Assembly (NCBI GenBank): GCA_003557485.1
Contig: PWOI01000130.1
Location: 4,938 to 68,937 of the forward strand
From: Elusimicrobiota bacterium
Lineage (GTDB): Bacteria; CG03; SLGR01; PWQF01
Length of the DNA: 64,000 nucleotides
Direction: 5' to 3'
Positions within the stretch are counted from its first letter, which is position 1, and the number at the start of each line of letters is the position of its first letter. Shown piece after piece: positions 8,218-17,142 of this stretch. Position numbers and translations under genes: made by a program. The notes below the pieces were generated by a model, which made no database searches, had not been told where the DNA came from, and saw only the letters and a list, made by a program, of their open reading frames with translations.

Positions 8218-9913
8218 CGTCAATTGAACTCAGATCAACATTCTTTGCAATCTCTTCCAGCACATTAAACATAACGTCAGGAGTCGCAACAATGTCTATA
8301 TTGTTGGAAAAGAAATCGGTTGCCTTGTTAAAGCCCTCAAGGGCCAGTCGCCTGTTCTTGGGATTATCACTGTCTATAGAAATCTCTTCATCAGGAGAAA
8401 TATCATCACCTCCAAGAATGTAATCCTCAGTAAAACCGTAACGCGGCATAAAAGAGAGCTGGAAGGCAATTCTTCTCATAGCCTGGAAAGGGTTAATGTC
8501 TCCTGTTTCAATATCTTTTACGGAAAAAAGCCTTCCCTCGTTGTTTATCAGCCAGCCTTCCATTCCCAGTCGTATTATTTTTTCTTTACCGCCCTGCACA
8601 ATAGTTAATCCGGGAGAAATCGACCAGAAGGAAATCCTGTCATCTTCAGGATCTCTGAATATGCCGTCTCCGATTTCTATCGTTTCACCTTCGGGATCCT
8701 TTTTAGGTTTCCACTCTCCGTACTTGCGGCTTATAAAGGTTATATCGGGCTCTGCCATATCGTCTTCCTTATAGTCCCACTCGGATTCCATAACTATGCT
8801 GTCTTCGCGGTTTGAAAACCTTATGGTCTGTTTTGTGGGATGGAAATCCTTTTCGTCGCTGTCGGATATTTTATCAATAAATTTGAACCATCCGGACATT
8901 CTCTCGGGAATACGACGATTGAACTCTATTTTAGTTTCAACGTAGTCAAGCCGGCTGCCGGAAGACTCTACACCGAAATTACCCCGCCTGTACCTATAGT
9001 TATCCCTCTTTGTTATATTTATAAAATGAAGGGTATTAGATGCCGGGCGCATAAGGTGCTGCTCTACCCTGACGAGGTTTCCGTGATAGTCCCTGAGGGT
9101 CCTGCCGGTGCTGGTATCGGTTTCCCTTTTCTGTTCTACCGTATCCTGGGCCTGGCGAACATCAACCCTTATATCGGAAACTGCGGACCTTATCTCACTT
9201 CTCAGGTCCTGTTTTACTTCTGCTGCTTCATCAATAGTATCTTCCGGCTCATCAACAGGATCCTCATATTCATCATCTTCATAATCATTTTCTACCATTG
9301 ATTCGTCAAGATCACTGTCCCGTAACGTCTCGTCCGGATCGTCAAAATCTTCCGGATAAGAAGGGGCAACGTTTTTAAGTATCTTAGAAAACTGGCCGGC
9401 GCTGATTGATACTTCCTCTCCGGTTTCAAGTCCCAGTGCGGTTACAAGGCCGGAAAAAACCTTGACAAGGGTCTCGTTAAGCGATTCATCTACAGCAACC
9501 GAGAACTCCGTTCCTTTTACAGAAATAACAGACTCGGGAGTAGTTATATTATAGCTTTCGTTAGAGGTGAGCCTTCTTACCCTGGAAAAAAGTTCGCCGT
9601 TAAAAAGTTCTATATTGGTTTCCTCGTCAAGGGCGGCTATTTTCATATGGCTCCCCGGTCCGAGACGGGTCATATGTCCCTGGCTGAAACTGACCTCCGC
9701 CCAGGAATCCGGCTCTGTCCTGACCTTATCACCGGCTGAAAGAGATATCCCTTCTTCGGCTTTTTCCCATATATCCTGACCGGAAACCCGGTAAACGACC
9801 TCCCCCTCAAGAGCGCTTATTTTTGCCGTAAAGGCAAAAGCCCTTCCGGAAAAAACAAGAACTATCATCAGGGCAGTTGCTGCGCTGCTTATTAATATTT
9901 TTCTTAGCTTCAT
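8207..9913 (-). CDS. FecR-domain periplasmic protein
   Basis: 568 residues. Signal peptide 1-27 (ending GRAFA), then a FecR domain at about 30-170 with GEVVYR, LSAGDKVRTEPDSWAEV, IELFNGELFSRV, TPESVISVKGTEFSV and KVFSGLV, the classic two-block FecR pattern. After it come an acidic stretch (190-230), a coiled-coil-like segment and a long uncharacterised region. FecR domains bind ligands or partners in the periplasm. No anti-sigma or sigma factor gene is adjacent, so this is not a classical FecR/FecI signalling unit. It is first in a three-gene operon with two barrels. GGGGGAGGAG precedes the ATG. Confidence 0.85.
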   Translation of the reverse strand: MKLRKILISSAATALMIVLVFSGRAFAFTAKISALEGEVVYRVSGQDIWEKAEEGISLSAGDKVRTEPDSWAEVSFSQGHMTRLGPGSHMKIAALDEETNIELFNGELFSRVRRLTSNESYNITTPESVISVKGTEFSVAVDESLNETLVKVFSGLVTALGLETGEEVSISAGQFSKILKNVAPSYPEDFDDPDETLRDSDLDESMVENDYEDDEYEDPVDEPEDTIDEAAEVKQDLRSEIRSAVSDIRVDVRQAQDTVEQKRETDTSTGRTLRDYHGNLVRVEQHLMRPASNTLHFINITKRDNYRYRRGNFGVESSGSRLDYVETKIEFNRRIPERMSGWFKFIDKISDSDEKDFHPTKQTIRFSNREDSIVMESEWDYKEDDMAEPDITFISRKYGEWKPKKDPEGETIEIGDGIFRDPEDDRISFWSISPGLTIVQGGKEKIIRLGMEGWLINNEGRLFSVKDIETGDINPFQAMRRIAFQLSFMPRYGFTEDYILGGDDISPDEEISIDSDNPKNRRLALEGFNKATDFFSNNIDIVATPDVMFNVLEEIAKNVDLSSIDDDD

Positions 9914-9977
9914 AAATTTTCTCCTCCCCCCTTATACTGCACCTCGTTTATCTTAGAATAAAACAGTGATGCAGTCA

Positions 9978-9991
9978 GTGACTTAAGTCAC
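9978..9991. promoter_or_regulatory. Perfect 14-bp palindrome, operator candidate for the FecR operon
   Basis: GTGACTTAAGTCAC is its own reverse complement. It lies about 4-17 bases downstream of the expected transcription start of the FecR operon, where a bound repressor would block RNA polymerase. Confidence 0.55.
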
Positions 9992-10001
9992 AAGTATTTT
10001 C

Positions 10002-10030
10002 ATTATATATTATTTTTAAATACCCTTCAA
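10002..10030 (-). promoter_or_regulatory. Sigma70-type promoter of the FecR operon
   Basis: On the minus strand TTGAAG (10025-10030), exactly 17 bases, TATAAT (10002-10007). Transcription would start near 9995, leaving a leader of about 80 bases with a purine-rich ribosome site. Confidence 0.75.
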
Positions 10031-10040
10031 TTAAATAATA

Positions 10041-10604
10041 TTAACCTGGAATACGGCTTGCCGCCTCTTTAAGGCTTTTAACCCTGACAATACCGCCATT
10101 CAGCGGGAAACTTTTGTTCCAGGGCTGGTCAACCAGAAAAACAGTTGTTCCGGACCCGGCTATTTCACTGGCAAATTCCCACCGGTCTTCTATGAAATAA
10201 TCAAGATTGATTTTTTTCTTCTCCAAAGGAAGTAGCTTTGACTGCATATCAGTGAATACAACTTCCTTTGCGGGTATTGAACAGTCACTGATCCATTTAC
10301 GGGTAGCTGAAACTGCCTTTGGGGGACGGGAAGTTACAATATAAAGGTTGTGCTTTTCTCCTATTTTCATAAGACTTTCAAGCGCTCCTTCATAGAAAGG
10401 TATATCTTCCCAAATGCAGTCCCCGATCATTTTTTCCATTGCAAGAGAGGCCTGCTGCGGGGTTACTTCTATGCAGTCCTCAAAAAAATAAGAAGTCACC
10501 TGTTCCGGAACGAACGTTTTTCCGCATAACTCTTCCAGGTACCCCAGGTACACACGTACGGTATCTACAATGACACCGTCTATATCAACGCCTATGTTCT
10601 TCAA
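10041..10604 (-). CDS. HAD-family 5'(3')-deoxyribonucleotidase-like protein
   Basis: 187 residues. HAD motif I is VDIDGVIVD near residues 5-13, motif II is IVTSRPP near 94-100, and a late acidic motif lies around FIEDR. This pattern fits the 5'-nucleotidase (NT5C/YqfW-like) branch of HAD hydrolases, which dephosphorylate nucleotides in the cytoplasm; substrate is unproven. The ATG at 10604 overlaps the end of the PrcB-like gene by 20 bases, so the two are coupled. Confidence 0.75.
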   Translation of the reverse strand: MKNIGVDIDGVIVDTVRVYLGYLEELCGKTFVPEQVTSYFFEDCIEVTPQQASLAMEKMIGDCIWEDIPFYEGALESLMKIGEKHNLYIVTSRPPKAVSATRKWISDCSIPAKEVVFTDMQSKLLPLEKKKINLDYFIEDRWEFASEIAGSGTTVFLVDQPWNKSFPLNGGIVRVKSLKEAASRIPG

Positions 10605-11331
10605 AAACAGTTTCCTTTATATCATGCAATACCGGGAACATTACTATATGAAACGGGCTTGTTATCGCCTGGGTAACTATGCTGTCGGGGGACGGCTCTG
10701 AAAAACTATATAAAACATGCAAACGGCCGTTTTTTAAATAAATATTATCTATATTTACGGAATATCCTCCCGTAGATTTCTCGCCCATGAACACAGCAGC
10801 CAGAATTGTATTCTCAAAATCTATTTCAGGAATATCAGGAACAGGATAGTGGTGACTGTACATCATACCCCAAAGATCTTCCAATTCGTTGTGGTTGCTT
10901 ACTATAATAAAATGTTCTCTGTTGATTCCGCTGTAGGACCCTCTTTCAAAGGTGCTAAATTCAATTTCCGTCTTTTTCTCAGGGAGTTCTACCACGATAG
11001 CCTCCTCTTTGATACCCCAGATGCTGCACTCGGCCCTTATTCCTATTACCGTCCCCGTTGCCATGCCGGGAAAATAAAAAGAAGTTCTCTGTACTTTTTC
11101 ATCTCCCTGTTTTGAAAACTCCTGCATAGCCCTTGTCTCTCCGGAAAAAGCCGTAATCCACTTTATATAGTGAGAGCCGGAACGTTCAGTTTCATGAAAG
11201 ACGGAAACATCCAGAATTCCTCCGTAAATATTATATGAAGCTATTATTTCCTGAGGCGGATGCGCCGCTGCAAAGGAAAAAGAAAAAAAACAAACTAACG
11301 CCGCACTTACGGATAGTTTCAATTTATTCAT
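10585..11331 (-). CDS. Secreted protein with PrcB-like C-terminal domain
   Basis: 248 residues. Signal peptide 1-23 (FFSFSFAAAHP). The C-terminal half shows LEDLWGMMYSHH, ILAAVFMGEKSTGGYSVNI and YSFSEPSPDSIVTQAITSPFHIV, which match the PrcB_C domain of the treponemal dentilisin-complex protein PrcB and related proteins. The role is probably in protein-protein interaction outside the cytoplasm. No dentilisin-like protease is in the window. The start overlaps the stop of the next gene upstream by 8 bases. Confidence 0.68.
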   Translation of the reverse strand: MNKLKLSVSAALVCFFSFSFAAAHPPQEIIASYNIYGGILDVSVFHETERSGSHYIKWITAFSGETRAMQEFSKQGDEKVQRTSFYFPGMATGTVIGIRAECSIWGIKEEAIVVELPEKKTEIEFSTFERGSYSGINREHFIIVSNHNELEDLWGMMYSHHYPVPDIPEIDFENTILAAVFMGEKSTGGYSVNIDNIYLKNGRLHVLYSFSEPSPDSIVTQAITSPFHIVMFPVLHDIKETVFEEHRR

Positions 11332-11830
11332 TTACTGAATCCTTACCCCCCGACACTACCACAACATAAACATCCTCACCTGCCTCAAATGAAGTAAGCA
11401 GAAGCGTTTTTCCGTTACGGTTAAAGAAAGCTATCTCTTTTGGTATCCCCGGAACTCCGGCCGCAATATCTTTTATCCTCTCCATATTAAAATCTGAAAG
11501 AGCTTCGGAAACTTTTTCGGGACGCCATCCGGAAGAAACAGCGCCAAGAGAAACCCTGTCCATTATTTCTTCCGAGTTACCCGTAGCGCTTATTACAGAA
11601 AACTTAATGCCAGTTACGCCAGGTACCATGGGGACCCTTCTGGAAGTTACTTCTTCGGGAAGTGAAAACCCGAATAGATCAGGATCAAAATGAGCTGTTT
11701 TTTCAAAGGCCAGAGGGCCAAGCCAACGGTGTCCTATATAAACAGCCCCGGCAAGAAGAAATATAAAGAACAGCATGGCTGAAAAAAACTTGAGACACCC
11801 GCTTTTATTTTTCTCTTTTTTTTCTTTCAC
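11324..11830 (-). CDS. Hypothetical protein with one N-terminal membrane segment
   Basis: 168 residues, starting with GTG six bases after the ptsI stop. Lysine-rich N-terminus (1-14), a membrane helix at about 15-32 (FFSAMLFFIFLLAGAVYIG), then a soluble domain of about 130 residues. I do not recognise the family. The positive N-terminus suggests the soluble part is outside the cytoplasm. It sits between ptsI and the PrcB-like gene in one transcription unit. Confidence 0.6.
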   Translation of the reverse strand: MKEKKEKNKSGCLKFFSAMLFFIFLLAGAVYIGHRWLGPLAFEKTAHFDPDLFGFSLPEEVTSRRVPMVPGVTGIKFSVISATGNSEEIMDRVSLGAVSSGWRPEKVSEALSDFNMERIKDIAAGVPGIPKEIAFFNRNGKTLLLTSFEAGEDVYVVVVSGGKDSVNE

Positions 11831-11836
11831 CCTTTA

Positions 11837-13492
11837 TTACTTGTTATTGAGCCGGCCTGAAGCATTTTTTCTTACTTCAGGAATAAACCTGGGGCTAACG
11901 CTTACGGTGTTAATGCCGGTTGCAAGAATCTTCTTTAAAAACTCCATTTCCGCCGCCATCTCCCCGCATATTGAAATAGGCCTTTTATGTTTGGCTGCGG
12001 CATCGGCTATATTCTTCAGAAGAGCCCAGAAAACTTCCCGGTCCGGGTCATAGTCATAGGAAACCGAGTCATTGTTCCTGTCAACGGCAAAGAGGTACTG
12101 CACAAGGTCGTTGCTGCCTATGCTCGAAAAATCGGCTTCTTTTAGGATGCTGTCAGCCTGAAGACACGCAGCGGGCACCTCAAACATTGCGCCGAACCTG
12201 ATATCTCCGGTTTTCATATCCTTTACGGCTTTATTGAATTTTTTTCTTATGCTGAGAAACTGTTTGGTATCAATAACCATAGGCACCATAACATGAACGT
12301 CTCCGTGAAGAGATGCGCCCGCCAAGGCTCTCGCCTGGGCATTAAGCAGTTCTTCATTTGCTTCCAACAGCCTTGCCCCTCTCAACCCGAGCGCCGGATT
12401 TTCTTCTCTTATATACTTCAGGCCGGGCGACGGTTTATCGCTTCCAAGGTCAAGCATCCTGAAATAAACAGGTCTATCTTTCATTTCCTTTACGGCTTTT
12501 ACATAGTGCTGATACTGTTCATCTTCGGAGAGCATCTTGCCTTCTCTCATAAATTCAAATTCCGTTCTGTAAAGCCCTATTCCCTCGGCCTCCATTTCAA
12601 CTGCCTCGGCTATATCAGAGGTTGTGTTTACATTGGCCAGCACCTTAACATTTTTTACCGGGCTTACTTTCTGTACCTTTCTTAAGCTTTTTGCGTTTAT
12701 CTCCTTTACCTGGGTAACGGCTTCTTCCGAAGGGTTAACAACAACCTTTCCTTCATTGCCGTCAACGATAACCTCCATACCGCAGTTAAGGAAACTGTGT
12801 ATCCCGTTAAGCCCGCTGACTGCGGGTATTCCAAGGGCGCGGGCAAGAATGGCGGCATGAGAACCCGGGCCGCCTTTCTCGGTAATAAAACCTGATACAC
12901 TGGCAGTATTCATATCCATTGTAAGGTGGGGAGTAAGCTCTTCGGCTACAATTATCCTGTTCTGTCCGCGCACACAGAATCTCTGGTCCTGGCAGTTAAA
13001 TGCCGGATCCGTTTCCCCGAGCCTGGCAAGAATCCTGGATTTTATCTCGGCTATATCCGAACTTCTCTGTTTAAGATACTCATCATCAATTGAAGCTATC
13101 CTGTTTTCGTAATCCTCAAAAACTTCAGTGACGGCAGCTTCGGCGTTAAGGTGTTTCTGTTCAACGGCCGTGTTTATTTTGCGCCTGACGGAGCGGTCTT
13201 TCAGTATCATCAGATGTGCCTCAAAGATACCGGCTTCATTTTCACCGACCTTCTCTGCCGTCTCTTTTTTTATGGCTCCGGTTTTCTCTATTGCTTCATT
13301 AAAGGCTCTTTCTATGCGCTTCTTTTCGTTTTCTATATTATCTACATTAATTTTATAGAAGGCTGGCTGTCTGTGTACGGTGTCGTTGAAGAGACATATC
13401 CTGGCCACTGCAACGCCCCTGCTAATGGAGCGGCCGTTCAGTGTAAATTCTCTTTTTGATTTTATTTTTTTAGTGGTTTTTTCTACTGCCAT
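11837..13492 (-). CDS. ptsI: PTS enzyme I (phosphoenolpyruvate-protein phosphotransferase)
   Basis: 551 residues, normal length. The phosphorylated histidine lies in GGPGSHAAILAR (His212); the PEP-binding barrel shows GIGLYRTEFEFM, MLDLGSDKPSP, ALGLRGAR, IGSNDLVQYLFAVDR and ISICGEMA. It moves phosphate from PEP to HPr in the cytoplasm. No HPr or enzyme II gene is in the window, so it may feed a regulatory rather than transport PTS. The ATG lies 13 bases after a TATAAT box (13506-13511) with no clear ribosome site, giving a leader of about 7 bases. Confidence 0.93.
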   Translation of the reverse strand: MAVEKTTKKIKSKREFTLNGRSISRGVAVARICLFNDTVHRQPAFYKINVDNIENEKKRIERAFNEAIEKTGAIKKETAEKVGENEAGIFEAHLMILKDRSVRRKINTAVEQKHLNAEAAVTEVFEDYENRIASIDDEYLKQRSSDIAEIKSRILARLGETDPAFNCQDQRFCVRGQNRIIVAEELTPHLTMDMNTASVSGFITEKGGPGSHAAILARALGIPAVSGLNGIHSFLNCGMEVIVDGNEGKVVVNPSEEAVTQVKEINAKSLRKVQKVSPVKNVKVLANVNTTSDIAEAVEMEAEGIGLYRTEFEFMREGKMLSEDEQYQHYVKAVKEMKDRPVYFRMLDLGSDKPSPGLKYIREENPALGLRGARLLEANEELLNAQARALAGASLHGDVHVMVPMVIDTKQFLSIRKKFNKAVKDMKTGDIRFGAMFEVPAACLQADSILKEADFSSIGSNDLVQYLFAVDRNNDSVSYDYDPDREVFWALLKNIADAAAKHKRPISICGEMAAEMEFLKKILATGINTVSVSPRFIPEVRKNASGRLNNK

Positions 13493-13505
13493 TTTCGTTG
13501 TGCTT

Positions 13506-13511
13506 ATTATA
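13506..13511 (-). promoter_or_regulatory. -10 box of ptsI
   Basis: TATAAT on the minus strand; the -35 at 17 bases spacing (TTAAAC) is weak. The predicted transcript would start about 7 bases before the ptsI ATG. Confidence 0.45.
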
Positions 13512-13530
13512 GCAAAATTCCTTTAATTGT

Positions 13531-13899
13531 TTAATTCAAATCAGGCCGGTCAATTATCCCCCGGCAGGCAGGGAATCTTCTGCATCCCATAAATTTTTTT
13601 CCTTTATATCTACCGGTTTTTGCAGCCCTGACAACCATTCCGGAACCGCATTCAGGGCATATATTAGTTGCTTTTTGTCTTTTTCTTTCTGAAAACTTCT
13701 TTCTTCCGAAAGGACGCATAAAGCCATTTACTTTATTTTTTGACAAAACACCTTTAATCATATCAAACGCCGCAAAGATCATTAAACCTGCGGCAAGTAT
13801 AATAAAAAGAGGGGCAACCCGGCCGGCTAAAGTAATCAGCAAGTAGAGCAAACCGCATACAATTAATAATTTTAAAATGGCAATATTATATCTGCGCAT
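13531..13899 (-). CDS. Membrane protein with topoisomerase-type C4 zinc finger
   Basis: 122 residues. Two hydrophobic segments at about 8-25 and 29-48 form a short membrane hairpin. The C-terminal part carries a C4 zinc finger of the bacterial topoisomerase I tail type: ICPECGSGMVVRAAKTGRYKG, then FMGCRRFPACRG. In topoisomerases this finger binds DNA; free-standing membrane versions are known but uncharacterised. It lies between ptsI and the SbcC-like gene. Confidence 0.72.
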   Translation of the reverse strand: MRRYNIAILKLLIVCGLLYLLITLAGRVAPLFIILAAGLMIFAAFDMIKGVLSKNKVNGFMRPFGRKKFSERKRQKATNICPECGSGMVVRAAKTGRYKGKKFMGCRRFPACRGIIDRPDLN

Positions 13900-13923
13900 A
13901 ATTTTTACCTTTAATATATTGTA

Positions 13924-15993
13924 TCAGCCGATTTCGCTTAATGAGAATCCGCAGGAAGATTTGGCCGCGTACTTCTTAAAGAGATCTCTTATATGATCAT
14001 CCATTGTGAAATAAAACACCTGCCATCCTGATTCGGAAAGTGCAACAGCCCTGTCAACCATTTTTTCCCGACGTTTCCAGTCGGAATACTGAAAGGCGTC
14101 GTCCAGTATAAAAAACATCCTGTTTTTTCCTAAAAGCCGGGCTGCCATTCCTATACGCAGGCCAAGGAAAATCTGCTCGCGGGCGCCGTCACTGACTTCG
14201 TCAAGGCCGTACTCTGCGTAACCGTCCGACAGGTACAGCTTGTTCTCTTTTAGTTTAAAAGACTTATATTTCGCAGTAAACTTCTCAACGGGTTCTTTCA
14301 GTTCCTGATTTTCAAGCGCCATACGAACCTTTTCTTCTTCTCTTCCAGACATTTCATCAATAACACTTGCAAGGCAGGCGGTTCCTATTATTCCGGCTGT
14401 TGTCTGTCTGTATTCCTGCTGCACAATGCGGCGAGTTTGAAGAAGACTGTCTATAAGTTTTTCATCATCAACGGCATCAGAACCTGTAATACGGACTATT
14501 CGTGTTCTAATATCATCCAACGGTTCCCTTAGTTTCTGAAGTATTTCCTGCTGTTTCTGAAGTTCTTCAATGGTTTTTTCTTCTTTTTTCTCATCATAAT
14601 CGGAGGGTTCTTCACTTTTTATAAAGTCCTCTTCTTTTACTTTAAGTGACGCCAGCTCGCTGCTGCACTGGTTAATTTTTTTCTCTGTTTCCTTCCTTGT
14701 ATTTTCCTGCTGTTTTATTGTTTCTTCCCAGTCTTTTTCATCCGGAAGAGGCTTTGTAATATCAAGGAGCCACTTTTCTATTTTCGAGCCAGCATCCGTT
14801 ATCCTATCCTCAATATTCAAAAGGTTTTCCCGGACAGCTTCCAGTTTATGACTGATTTCTGTCAGTTGAGAAATTTTACTTTTGATTGTTGAAAAATCCT
14901 TTAATTCTTCTGCAAAATGCTCCCGGTAAGTATCTTTTATATTATCAACCTCCCGGTCGGAACTTATGCTGCGCGGTTTCATGAGCAGAACTGCTGCCGC
15001 TGAAGCAAGCATCGCAGCCAGCGCTGCCGGAGGATAAATAAAGACAAGAAGCGCAGATGCAGCTATTAAGGTTATTATGAGGCCACGGTAAAAACCGGGA
15101 GAGGCACCATCGCTTATTATAGATTCGTATGTTTCACGGGCTTCTTCAAGCCAGGGGAGATATTTAATCTGTTCTTCTTTGTATTTTATTTCAACTCTTT
15201 TTTCAGATGCTTCACGCTTAAGGTTTTTCCTGGCGGAAACTTCCAGGGAAAGCTTTTTGAGGTGTTCCTCTCCCGGCATATCCTGCAGGCGTTTTCGGAG
15301 CTGTTCTATTGTACTGCTTAACTTAAACGCATAGCGCCTTCTTGATTCCTCGTGCTGTTTTTTTTCCTTTTCAAGTTTTTCTATATACCTCTTACAGTCA
15401 ACAAGAGGCCCGAGACTGTACCTGCTGTTTAAATCCTCTTTAAGCTTGTCTATCTGTTGCAGCTTTTCGGCAGCGTTTTCCCTGCTTTTAACAATACCAA
15501 GTCCCCCGGGTATATTAATGGCGTTTTCTTCAATTACTGCCTTTCTGAGAGTTTTCCCTATTTTTCCGTCTATTTCCGAAAGAATCTTTTTCCCGGAAAG
15601 ATAGGCTTTCAATACTTCCATGTGATTGTCAGCACTTATTTCTTTTGTTGATATCTCGCTGTGGGCACCTTTTATTATCATAAGTTTGTCTATCTCAGCA
15701 GGGAGGCCCGGGAGACCCTCCTGAAGGTAGTCGTTAAGGCTTTCAGGCGAAGACGGAGTAAAAGCCGTTCCTTTTTTATCCGCCCCTTCTATAATTATCT
15801 TCCCTTCCGGTGAAATTTCCCTTAAATCCCAGTTTTTCCCGAAAAGACAGCTGATTATGAATTCCACAAGGAAGGTCTTGCCTGATTCATTTTTTCCGTA
15901 AACAAGATTAAGGTCTTCCGCTTTCAGGGAGAACCTGTCAACGGGTCCGAGTTTTCTTACATTTATCTCTTTTATTCTTATGCTTGAACTCAT
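13924..15993 (-). CDS. SbcC/YhaN-like ATPase with a membrane hairpin in the coiled coil
   Basis: 689 residues. Walker A is GKNESGKT at 33-40; the C-terminus has a signature-like VSDGAREQ and Walker B FILDDAFQ. The long middle is coiled coil, interrupted by two hydrophobic helices at about 304-338. This fits the YhaN branch of the SbcC/Rad50 family rather than classical SbcC, which is over 1000 residues with a zinc hook; no CxxC hook is seen. It probably works with the SbcD-like nuclease whose gene overlaps it by 4 bases, processing DNA ends at the membrane. Confidence 0.8.
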   Translation of the reverse strand: MSSSIRIKEINVRKLGPVDRFSLKAEDLNLVYGKNESGKTFLVEFIISCLFGKNWDLREISPEGKIIIEGADKKGTAFTPSSPESLNDYLQEGLPGLPAEIDKLMIIKGAHSEISTKEISADNHMEVLKAYLSGKKILSEIDGKIGKTLRKAVIEENAINIPGGLGIVKSRENAAEKLQQIDKLKEDLNSRYSLGPLVDCKRYIEKLEKEKKQHEESRRRYAFKLSSTIEQLRKRLQDMPGEEHLKKLSLEVSARKNLKREASEKRVEIKYKEEQIKYLPWLEEARETYESIISDGASPGFYRGLIITLIAASALLVFIYPPAALAAMLASAAAVLLMKPRSISSDREVDNIKDTYREHFAEELKDFSTIKSKISQLTEISHKLEAVRENLLNIEDRITDAGSKIEKWLLDITKPLPDEKDWEETIKQQENTRKETEKKINQCSSELASLKVKEEDFIKSEEPSDYDEKKEEKTIEELQKQQEILQKLREPLDDIRTRIVRITGSDAVDDEKLIDSLLQTRRIVQQEYRQTTAGIIGTACLASVIDEMSGREEEKVRMALENQELKEPVEKFTAKYKSFKLKENKLYLSDGYAEYGLDEVSDGAREQIFLGLRIGMAARLLGKNRMFFILDDAFQYSDWKRREKMVDRAVALSESGWQVFYFTMDDHIRDLFKKYAAKSSCGFSLSEIG

Positions 15994-17051
15994 TTTTCGT
16001 ATATCATCTTCAGTGACTCTTTTATCACATCCTCTTTTGAAGGTGACTCAGACTGAGAAAAATCCCACGGCAGTTCTTTATCTATATATTCCAGGCTCTT
16101 CAGCGCAAGTTCCATTCTTTCCGGATCCTCGGAAGCGGATATAAGCCGGGATATATCAGGTTCTTTATCGTAAAAGCAGTATCCGCTGAATTCGTCTTTC
16201 AAAGCAAGCCTTGCCTTTTCCCTGTCAGAAGTATAGCCGGAAGCTTTTATTCTTATAAGGCTTTTTTTCTTTTCCTTATCGGAAAGGCACCACTCTTCTT
16301 TCACTTTGCGAGCCTGATCCTTTATGGACTTAATCTCATTCTTAAGCGGGAGAATTAATATGTCAGCGCTGAAATAAAGCTGCTCCGTTTCAACCGGCAG
16401 GCGGCTTACCTCGCCTCCGGAGGTATCAAGAATAATAAAGCTCCTTCGGCCTGTCTCATTTATGTGCAGGGGAAATGGGGAACCGGGATAAAAAACCCTT
16501 TCGGAATCCATAGGTTTGTGAATATGGCCCAGTATAACTTTAAGGGGGTTAAAACGGGTTATGTCGGCTCTTGTAAGCGGCATATAAGTCCCTTCCTCAA
16601 GCGGATTAATTTCGGTCCGCCCGCCCAGCCAGTCTCCATGACCGGTTATACAGAAAGGTTTTTCCTTATCAAGTTGCGGCCGGGCCTGTTCTATACTTTC
16701 TCCCATTGATTTTCCGGCAGCGTACGGTATAAACATAATCTGCATCCCGCTGAACTCTTTTACTGAAGGAGTGCAATAGACATTTACATTGTCCCCAAGA
16801 ATTTTTCCCGTATCAAGTATTGGGTCGTGATTCCCCGGAATTATATGGAAGTTTATGGCTGGTTCTGAAATGCAGAGCCTTTCAAAATCGTTGGAGGGAG
16901 AACCTTCACTGTCAAAAACATCCCCGGCCAGAACAAGTTCGGTGATTTTTTCCTTTTTAATATTAGCGAGTATATTTTCAAAAGCCCTGAAGCGACCGGG
17001 TGCTTCACGGGAACTTTTTAAATGGAGGTCCGCTGTGAAAGCTATTTTCAT
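15990..17051 (-). CDS. SbcD/YhaO-like exonuclease (Mre11-type phosphoesterase)
   Basis: 353 residues. Metal ligands of the calcineurin-type fold are all visible: FTADLHLKS, LAGDVFDSEG, IPGNHDP, ITGHGDW and ILGHIHKP. The family contains SbcD, Mre11 and YhaO, manganese-dependent nucleases that act with an SMC-like ATPase. The next gene, overlapping by 4 bases, encodes that ATPase. The ATG at 17051 lies six bases after a TAAAAT box and has no ribosome site, so the mRNA is probably leaderless. Confidence 0.85.
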   Translation of the reverse strand: MKIAFTADLHLKSSREAPGRFRAFENILANIKKEKITELVLAGDVFDSEGSPSNDFERLCISEPAINFHIIPGNHDPILDTGKILGDNVNVYCTPSVKEFSGMQIMFIPYAAGKSMGESIEQARPQLDKEKPFCITGHGDWLGGRTEINPLEEGTYMPLTRADITRFNPLKVILGHIHKPMDSERVFYPGSPFPLHINETGRRSFIILDTSGGEVSRLPVETEQLYFSADILILPLKNEIKSIKDQARKVKEEWCLSDKEKKKSLIRIKASGYTSDREKARLALKDEFSGYCFYDKEPDISRLISASEDPERMELALKSLEYIDKELPWDFSQSESPSKEDVIKESLKMIYEK

Positions 17052-17057
17052 AAATGC

Positions 17058-17086
17058 ATTTTAAAACATACGGACTTTAAAGTCAA
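17058..17086 (-). promoter_or_regulatory. Promoter of the SbcDC-like pair (leaderless type)
   Basis: On the minus strand TTGACT (17081-17086), 17 bases, TAAAAT (17058-17063), six bases, ATG. Predicted transcription start coincides with the A of the start codon. Confidence 0.72.
17073..17084. promoter_or_regulatory. 12-bp palindrome overlapping the sbcD-like -35 box
   Basis: GACTTTAAAGTC is a perfect palindrome covering part of the -35 box of the SbcDC-like operon, a good place for a repressor. Its outer GACTT/AAGTC halves match those of the FecR-operon palindrome. Confidence 0.42.
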
Positions 17087-17113
17087 AAAAACACGCCCAT
17101 CCTTTTTTCCCGG

Positions 17114-17142
17114 TTGACGAAAAGTAAGGCAGAAGTTATAAT
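17114..17142 (+). promoter_or_regulatory. Sigma70-type promoter of the OB-fold/TctA-like/YdjM-like cassette
   Basis: TTGACG (17114-17119), exactly 17 bases, TATAAT (17137-17142), about 37 bases before the AGGAG-led ATG at 17186. It is divergent from the SbcDC-like promoter about 30 bases away. Confidence 0.8.
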
